64,000 bases of DNA from Sphingomonas sp. (GTDB lineage Bacteria; Pseudomonadota; Alphaproteobacteria; Sphingomonadales; Sphingomonadaceae): NCBI RefSeq assembly GCF_017304615.1, contig NZ_JAFKLZ010000004.1, forward strand, positions 124,001 to 188,000. The letters run 5' to 3'. Both the position numbers and the translations under genes were made by a program. The stretch's first letter is position 1. Every line of letters starts with the position of its first letter. Positions 59,985 through 64,000 of the stretch are shown piece by piece. The notes under the pieces were generated by a model, which was given only the letters and a program-made list of their open reading frames with translations, was not told the DNA's origin and did not search any database.

Positions 59985-62606
59985 ATGACCATGCGTATGT
60001 TGATCGACGCACGCCACCGGGAAGAAACCCGCGTGGCGGTCGTCAAGGGAAACCGCATCGAGGAATTTGATTTCGAGAGTGCCGAGCGCAAGCAGCTCAA
60101 GGGGAATATCTATCTAGCCAAGGTTACGCGGGTCGAACCGTCGCTCCAGGCGGCGTTCATCGATTATGGCGGCAACCGTCACGGCTTCCTCGCCTTCTCG
60201 GAAATCCACCCCGATTACTATCAGATCCCGAAGGAGGATCGCGACGCGCTGCTTCGTGAAGAGGCCGAGCACGCCGCGGAAGAAGCCGCCCTGCGCGCCG
60301 AACTCGATGCCGAGGACGATGAGCACGAAGAAGGCGACGACGAGGATCACGACCACGATCACGAACCGTCCGAGGCGGAACTCGAACGGCTCGACGACGA
60401 TGGCGCGCCCGACGAGGACGTTGCCGCGGAACATGAAAGCAAGGGGCGCAACCGCCGCCGCGGGAACGGGTCGGACGATCAGGTGGAGGCGCTGCGCCAG
60501 CGCCGCATGAATCTGCGTCGCCGCTACAAAATCCAGGACGTCATCAAGCGCCGCCAGGTGCTGCTGGTCCAGGTCGTCAAGGAAGAGCGCGGCAACAAGG
60601 GCGCGGCACTGACCACGTACCTTTCGCTCGCCGGGCGTTATTGCGTGCTGATGCCCAACACGTCGCACGGTGGCGGGATCAGCCGCAAGATTTCGAACGC
60701 GGGCGACCGCAAGCGACTCAAGTCGATCATGGCGGACCTCAAGCTGCCGCCGTCGATGGGCTGCATCGTCCGCACGGCGGGGCTCCAGCGCACCAAGGTC
60801 GAGATCAAGCGCGACTTCGACTATCTCGCCCGGTTGTGGGACGAGATCCGCGAGAAGACCCTCGCCTCCGCCGCGCCCGCGCTCGTCTATGGCGACAGCG
60901 ACCTGATGAAGCGCGCGATCCGCGACATCTACAACAAGGACATCGACGAGGTGATCGTCGAAGGCGACGAAGGCTATCGCCACGCCAAGGAGTTCATGAA
61001 ACTCCTGATGCCGAGCCACGCCCGCCGCGTGAAGCACTACAGCGACCCCGTGCCACTGTTCCAGCGCGCCGGCGTCGAGGATCAGCTGTCCGCGATGTAC
61101 AATCCGGTCGTCCAGTTGAAGTCGGGCGGCTATCTGGTCATCAACCCGACCGAGGCGTTGGTTTCGATCGACATCAACTCGGGCCGCTCCACCCGCGAGC
61201 ATAATATCGAGCAGACCGCGACCGCGACCAACCTCGAAGCCGCGCACGAAATCGCCCGCCAGCTGCGCTTGCGCGACATGGCCGGGCTGGTCGTGATCGA
61301 CTTCATCGACATGGACAACAATTCGAACGTCCGCAAAGTCGAGAAGGCGATGAAGGAGGCGCTCAAGAACGATCGCGCCCGCATCCAGGTCGGCCGCATC
61401 TCCGGTTTCGGCCTGATGGAAATGAGCCGCCAGCGGCTGCGCACCGGCGTGCTTGAGGCTTCGACGCGCCAGTGCCCGCACTGCGAGGGCACGGGTCTGG
61501 TCCGCACGGCATCGTCCGCCGGCCTGTCGGCGCTGCGCCTGATCGAGGACGAGGCCGCACGCGGCCGTGGTTCGGTCCTGACGCTCCGCGCGAGCCAGGA
61601 AGCCGCGATCTACGTGCTCAACAAGAAGCGCGCCGACATTGCCGAGATCGAGGATCGCTACGGCGTCCAGGTCGTAATCCTGCCAGATGGCGAGACCGAA
61701 GGGGCGCGCATGTCGGTCGAGGCGAGCGGCCCGCCCCCCGCCTATCAGCCGAAGTTCGAGCAGGTCGTCGAGGAAGAGGAAGACGATTACGTCGAGGAAG
61801 AGATCGACGAGGTCGAGGACGAATCCGAAGACGACGACCGTCCGCAGCGCGGTGCGCCGCGCGAGCGTTCGGGTGAAGACGACGGCGAAAGCGGGCGAAA
61901 GCGCCGCCGCCGCCGTCGCGGCCGTCGCGGCCGTGGCCGTCCAGAGGGTGAGGAAGGCGCCGATGCCGTCACGCAGCAGCCCGAAGGCGACGCCGCGGAT
62001 AGTGACGAAGAAGGCGATGACGCGACCGAGCGCGTAACCGCCGACGAGGAAGGCGAACCCCGCCGCCGCGGCCGCCGTCGTGGTCGACGCGGTCGGCGTG
62101 GCGAGGGCAGCGCTGATGTCGCGCCGGCCGCCGAGGAAGCCGATGCCGCCGACGCCGGCGCGGTAGTCGCGACGCACGCTAACCCCGATGTGCCGGTCGA
62201 TGTCGCGCCCGACGCCGAGGAGACGGAAGCGGCGCCGAAGCGGTCGCGTCGTCGTCCCCGCGCTCGCGCCGCAGAGGAGGCCGTGACACCTGCTCCGGTC
62301 GTCGAGGCCGCGCCGGAACCGGAACCTGAAGCGCCGGCCAAGCCCAAGCGCACGCGCAAGAAAGCCGCCCCCGCCGCCGAGGAAGCCGCTCCGGCCGAAA
62401 CCGTCGCTGCCGAGGAACCAGCACCCGCCAAGCCGAAGCGCACACGCAAGAAGGCCGAACCCGCCCCTGCGGCGGCGAATGACGCCGACGAAGCCGCCGC
62501 CACGCTGGCCCCCGCGGACGAGGCCGTACCGGCCGACGCTACGGCAGGAACCGACGAGAACGCCGAACCGCGCCGCGGCTGGTGGCAGCGCACGTTCGGC
62601 GCGTAA
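59985..62606 (+). CDS. rne: Ribonuclease E/G
   Basis: This 873-residue endoribonuclease is the core of the RNA degradosome. An S1 domain (LKGNIYLAKVTRVEPSLQAA) is split by an acidic insertion at residues about 90-160 rich in Glu, Asp and His. Catalytic Asp residues lie in VSIDINSGRS and VVIDFIDMDN, and the zinc link is CPHCEGTG. The C-terminal 270 residues are disordered: an acidic stretch, two Arg-rich RNA-binding blocks (KRRRRRRGRRGRGRP and RRRGRRRGRRGRRG) and repeats of KPKRTRKKA. GGAG lies upstream of the ATG at 59985. Confidence 0.96.
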   Translation: MTMRMLIDARHREETRVAVVKGNRIEEFDFESAERKQLKGNIYLAKVTRVEPSLQAAFIDYGGNRHGFLAFSEIHPDYYQIPKEDRDALLREEAEHAAEEAALRAELDAEDDEHEEGDDEDHDHDHEPSEAELERLDDDGAPDEDVAAEHESKGRNRRRGNGSDDQVEALRQRRMNLRRRYKIQDVIKRRQVLLVQVVKEERGNKGAALTTYLSLAGRYCVLMPNTSHGGGISRKISNAGDRKRLKSIMADLKLPPSMGCIVRTAGLQRTKVEIKRDFDYLARLWDEIREKTLASAAPALVYGDSDLMKRAIRDIYNKDIDEVIVEGDEGYRHAKEFMKLLMPSHARRVKHYSDPVPLFQRAGVEDQLSAMYNPVVQLKSGGYLVINPTEALVSIDINSGRSTREHNIEQTATATNLEAAHEIARQLRLRDMAGLVVIDFIDMDNNSNVRKVEKAMKEALKNDRARIQVGRISGFGLMEMSRQRLRTGVLEASTRQCPHCEGTGLVRTASSAGLSALRLIEDEAARGRGSVLTLRASQEAAIYVLNKKRADIAEIEDRYGVQVVILPDGETEGARMSVEASGPPPAYQPKFEQVVEEEEDDYVEEEIDEVEDESEDDDRPQRGAPRERSGEDDGESGRKRRRRRRGRRGRGRPEGEEGADAVTQQPEGDAADSDEEGDDATERVTADEEGEPRRRGRRRGRRGRRGEGSADVAPAAEEADAADAGAVVATHANPDVPVDVAPDAEETEAAPKRSRRRPRARAAEEAVTPAPVVEAAPEPEPEAPAKPKRTRKKAAPAAEEAAPAETVAAEEPAPAKPKRTRKKAEPAPAAANDADEAAATLAPADEAVPADATAGTDENAEPRRGWWQRTFGA

Positions 62607-62616
62607 GGACCGCCAC

Positions 62617-62658
62617 GCCCTGCGCTTCATGGCGGGTTCACTCGCCGGAGCGCAGGGC
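62617..62658 (+). terminator. Hairpin after rne
   Basis: A perfect 10-bp stem GCCCTGCGCT/AGCGCAGGGC encloses a further GGCG/CGCC pair, 10 nt after the rne stop. There is no T-run, so it may act as an RNA-stabilising 3' structure or a Rho-assisted end. Confidence 0.5.
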
Positions 62659-62703
62659 GACGGCCGCATTGATCGACACGGCGAACGGGCGGATAATCGG
62701 CGT

Positions 62704-64000
62704 ATGAAGCGTTATTTCGCGATTTTTGCCGCGTTGATCCTGATCTGGGTGCAGCCCGCGCGCGCCCAGTCGATCCTGCGCGATGCCGAGACCGAGGCGA
62801 TGTTCAAAGACATGTCGCGGCAAATGATCATCGCCGCCGGCCTGTCGCCCAACAACGTCCAGGTCGTGCTGGTCAACGACGATTCGATCAACGCCTTCGT
62901 GGTCGGCGGCCAGACCGTTTATATCCACTCGGGCCTGATCCAGGCGGCCGACAACGCCAACCAGGTGCAGGGCGTGATCGCGCACGAACTCGGCCACATC
63001 GCTGATGGGCATGTCGTGCTTGCCGACGCCGGCTACAAACCGGCGCTCGGCATCTCGCTGCTCAGCATGGTGCTCGGCATCGCCGCGGTCGCCGCCGGTG
63101 CGGGCGAAGCCGGCGCCGGTATCTTCGCGGCCGGGCAACAGGCCGCACTCGGCAAGGTGCTCGCCTTCACCCGCGTTCAGGAAGCGACCGCCGACGCGAC
63201 CGGCGCCAAGTTCCTCCGCGAAGCGGGAATCAGCGGCAAAGGCATGCTGCAATTCTTCAAGAAACTGGCGAACGAGGAATATAGCTACGGCCTCGCCAAC
63301 ATCGATCCCTATGCGCAGACCCACCCGTTGTCGAACGAGCGCGTCGCGACGCTAACCGCCGACCTGAAGGCGTCACCGGCCTGGAACACCCCGCTAGACC
63401 CGGCACTGGAGGAGCGTTTCAAGCGCGTGAAGGCCAAGTTGGAGGGCTATGTCGCCCCCTATGCGCGCACGCTCAACGATTATCCCGAGGGCGATAATTC
63501 GATCTACGCGCGCTACGCCCGTGCCTATGCGTGGCACAAGGCCGGTTATCCCGACAAAGCCGACGCGGAAACGCTCGCGCTGATCGCGGCGCGCCCGCAC
63601 GATCCCTATTTCCTCGAAATCCGCGGACAGATCCTGCTCGAGGCCGGGCGGCCCCGAGATGCGATCGCCCCGCTCAAGGAAGCGAGCGAACTGACTCGAT
63701 ACGACCCGCTGATCGTCACGACCTACGGCCACGCGCTGATCGCGACCGAGGATAAGAGCAACTATGCCGAAGCGGAACGCGTGCTTCGCATCGCGGTCAA
63801 CAAGGACAGCGACAATCCGTTCGCCTGGTATCAGCTCGGTACCGTCTATGAACTGAAGGGCGACACCCCGCGCGCGATGCTCGCCACCGCCGAACGCGCC
63901 AGCATGACCGGTGACTTCCGCACCGCGGTGTACAGCGCGCGCGGCGCGATGGCCGGATTGCCGCCCAATTCGGCCGACTGGATCCGTGCGCAGGACATCG
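62704..64000 (+). CDS. M48-family metalloprotease with TPR repeats (BepA-like), C-terminus outside window
   Basis: The first 432 residues are present and the frame is open at the edge. A signal peptide (MKRYFAIFAALILIWVQPARAQ, given here as residues 1-22) is followed by the gluzincin domain with zinc motif VIAHELGHIADGH and third-ligand region RVQEATADATGAKFL. From residue about 260 come TPR-like helices (YARAYAWHKAGYPDKADAET, PFAWYQLGTVYELKGD). It would act in the periplasm on outer-membrane protein quality control. ATG at 62704 gives an intact signal peptide. Confidence 0.92.
   Translation, partial: MKRYFAIFAALILIWVQPARAQSILRDAETEAMFKDMSRQMIIAAGLSPNNVQVVLVNDDSINAFVVGGQTVYIHSGLIQAADNANQVQGVIAHELGHIADGHVVLADAGYKPALGISLLSMVLGIAAVAAGAGEAGAGIFAAGQQAALGKVLAFTRVQEATADATGAKFLREAGISGKGMLQFFKKLANEEYSYGLANIDPYAQTHPLSNERVATLTADLKASPAWNTPLDPALEERFKRVKAKLEGYVAPYARTLNDYPEGDNSIYARYARAYAWHKAGYPDKADAETLALIAARPHDPYFLEIRGQILLEAGRPRDAIAPLKEASELTRYDPLIVTTYGHALIATEDKSNYAEAERVLRIAVNKDSDNPFAWYQLGTVYELKGDTPRAMLATAERASMTGDFRTAVYSARGAMAGLPPNSADWIRAQDI

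Noticed and set aside
60114-62669. Minus-strand open frame of 851 codons
   Set aside because: Antisense of rne; long Ala/Gly/Val runs mirror the low-complexity C-terminus of RNase E.

Overview
The window looks like a chromosomal segment of a sphingomonad (Alphaproteobacteria, Sphingomonadales). The evidence is: high GC content; ligM and ligW homologues that follow the Sphingobium lignin-pathway proteins almost residue for residue; large TonB-dependent receptors next to aromatic-degradation genes; dispersed short palindromic repeats of a kind I associate with this order; and a housekeeping gene order in which many genes are coupled by 4-nt NTGA stop/start overlaps. No integrase, transposase, CRISPR array or rRNA was seen. 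There is one tRNA, tRNA-Gln(TTG), at about 36.2 kb. It marks the border between an accessory catabolic region (1-36 kb) and a core-genome region (36.2-64 kb).

Accessory region, left part (1-10.9 kb). A minus-strand series carries an SDR-like protein, an MmgE/PrpD protein, a TonB receptor, an aromatic-acid-type MFS permease, a protein of the M29 aminopeptidase/2,5-dihydroxypyridine dioxygenase (NicX) fold, and an FAD monooxygenase cut by the window edge. A divergent plus-strand pair carries a second MmgE/PrpD protein and a second, very similar NicX-like protein. An IclR regulator closes the block. The substrate is not identifiable; the paired MmgE/NicX-like genes point to an uncharacterised ring- or acid-processing pathway.

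Accessory region, middle (11-24.3 kb). A THF-dependent vanillate O-demethylase gene (ligM) is divergent from purU-folD-folB-marR, a one-carbon disposal set that fits the methyl-THF made by LigM. Facing it is a minus-strand operon of TonB receptor, TauD-type dioxygenase, ThDP enzyme, MFS, and Rieske alpha and beta subunits (BenAB type), preceded by a second IclR gene.

Accessory region, right part (24.4-36.1 kb). It holds a SnoaL-like protein and an MFS permease, a DUF3237-CocE hydrolase-DUF3237 operon, a MarR regulator, a ketopantoate-reductase-like gene and a benzoylformate-decarboxylase-like gene. These are followed by a lignostilbene-dioxygenase-type carotenoid oxygenase, 5-carboxyvanillate decarboxylase (ligW) and an aldehyde dehydrogenase. 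Together with ligM they form a plausible route from stilbene-type lignin dimers through vanillin, vanillate and 5-carboxyvanillate to protocatechuate.

Regulation. Three different inverted-repeat operators recur in the accessory intergenic regions: TTCCG-N5-CGGAA (5.3, 7.6, 10.9 and 23.5 kb), GTTGAT-N2-ATCAAC (23.46, 24.34, 28.80 and 31.89 kb) and GTATG-N5-CATAC (12.49 and 36.0 kb). They partition the cluster into three putative regulons. At the receptor promoter near 23.46 kb two of them meet: one fills the -35/-10 spacer and the other sits just upstream of the -35. This is the main finding of the window.

Core region (36.3-64 kb): ilvE, marR, proC, ybjN, ubiK, tspO, tlyA, an RBBP9-type hydrolase, a StbD/RelE-type toxin-antitoxin pair, dxs, rplM-rpsI, ctaA, a DUF3035 lipoprotein gene, lspA, ileS, ribF, folA, thyA, a RadC-like JAB protein, a lipoprotein methyltransferase, prfB, a PBP1a gene, an N-acetylmuramoyl-L-alanine amidase gene, rne, and an M48 peptidase cut by the right edge.
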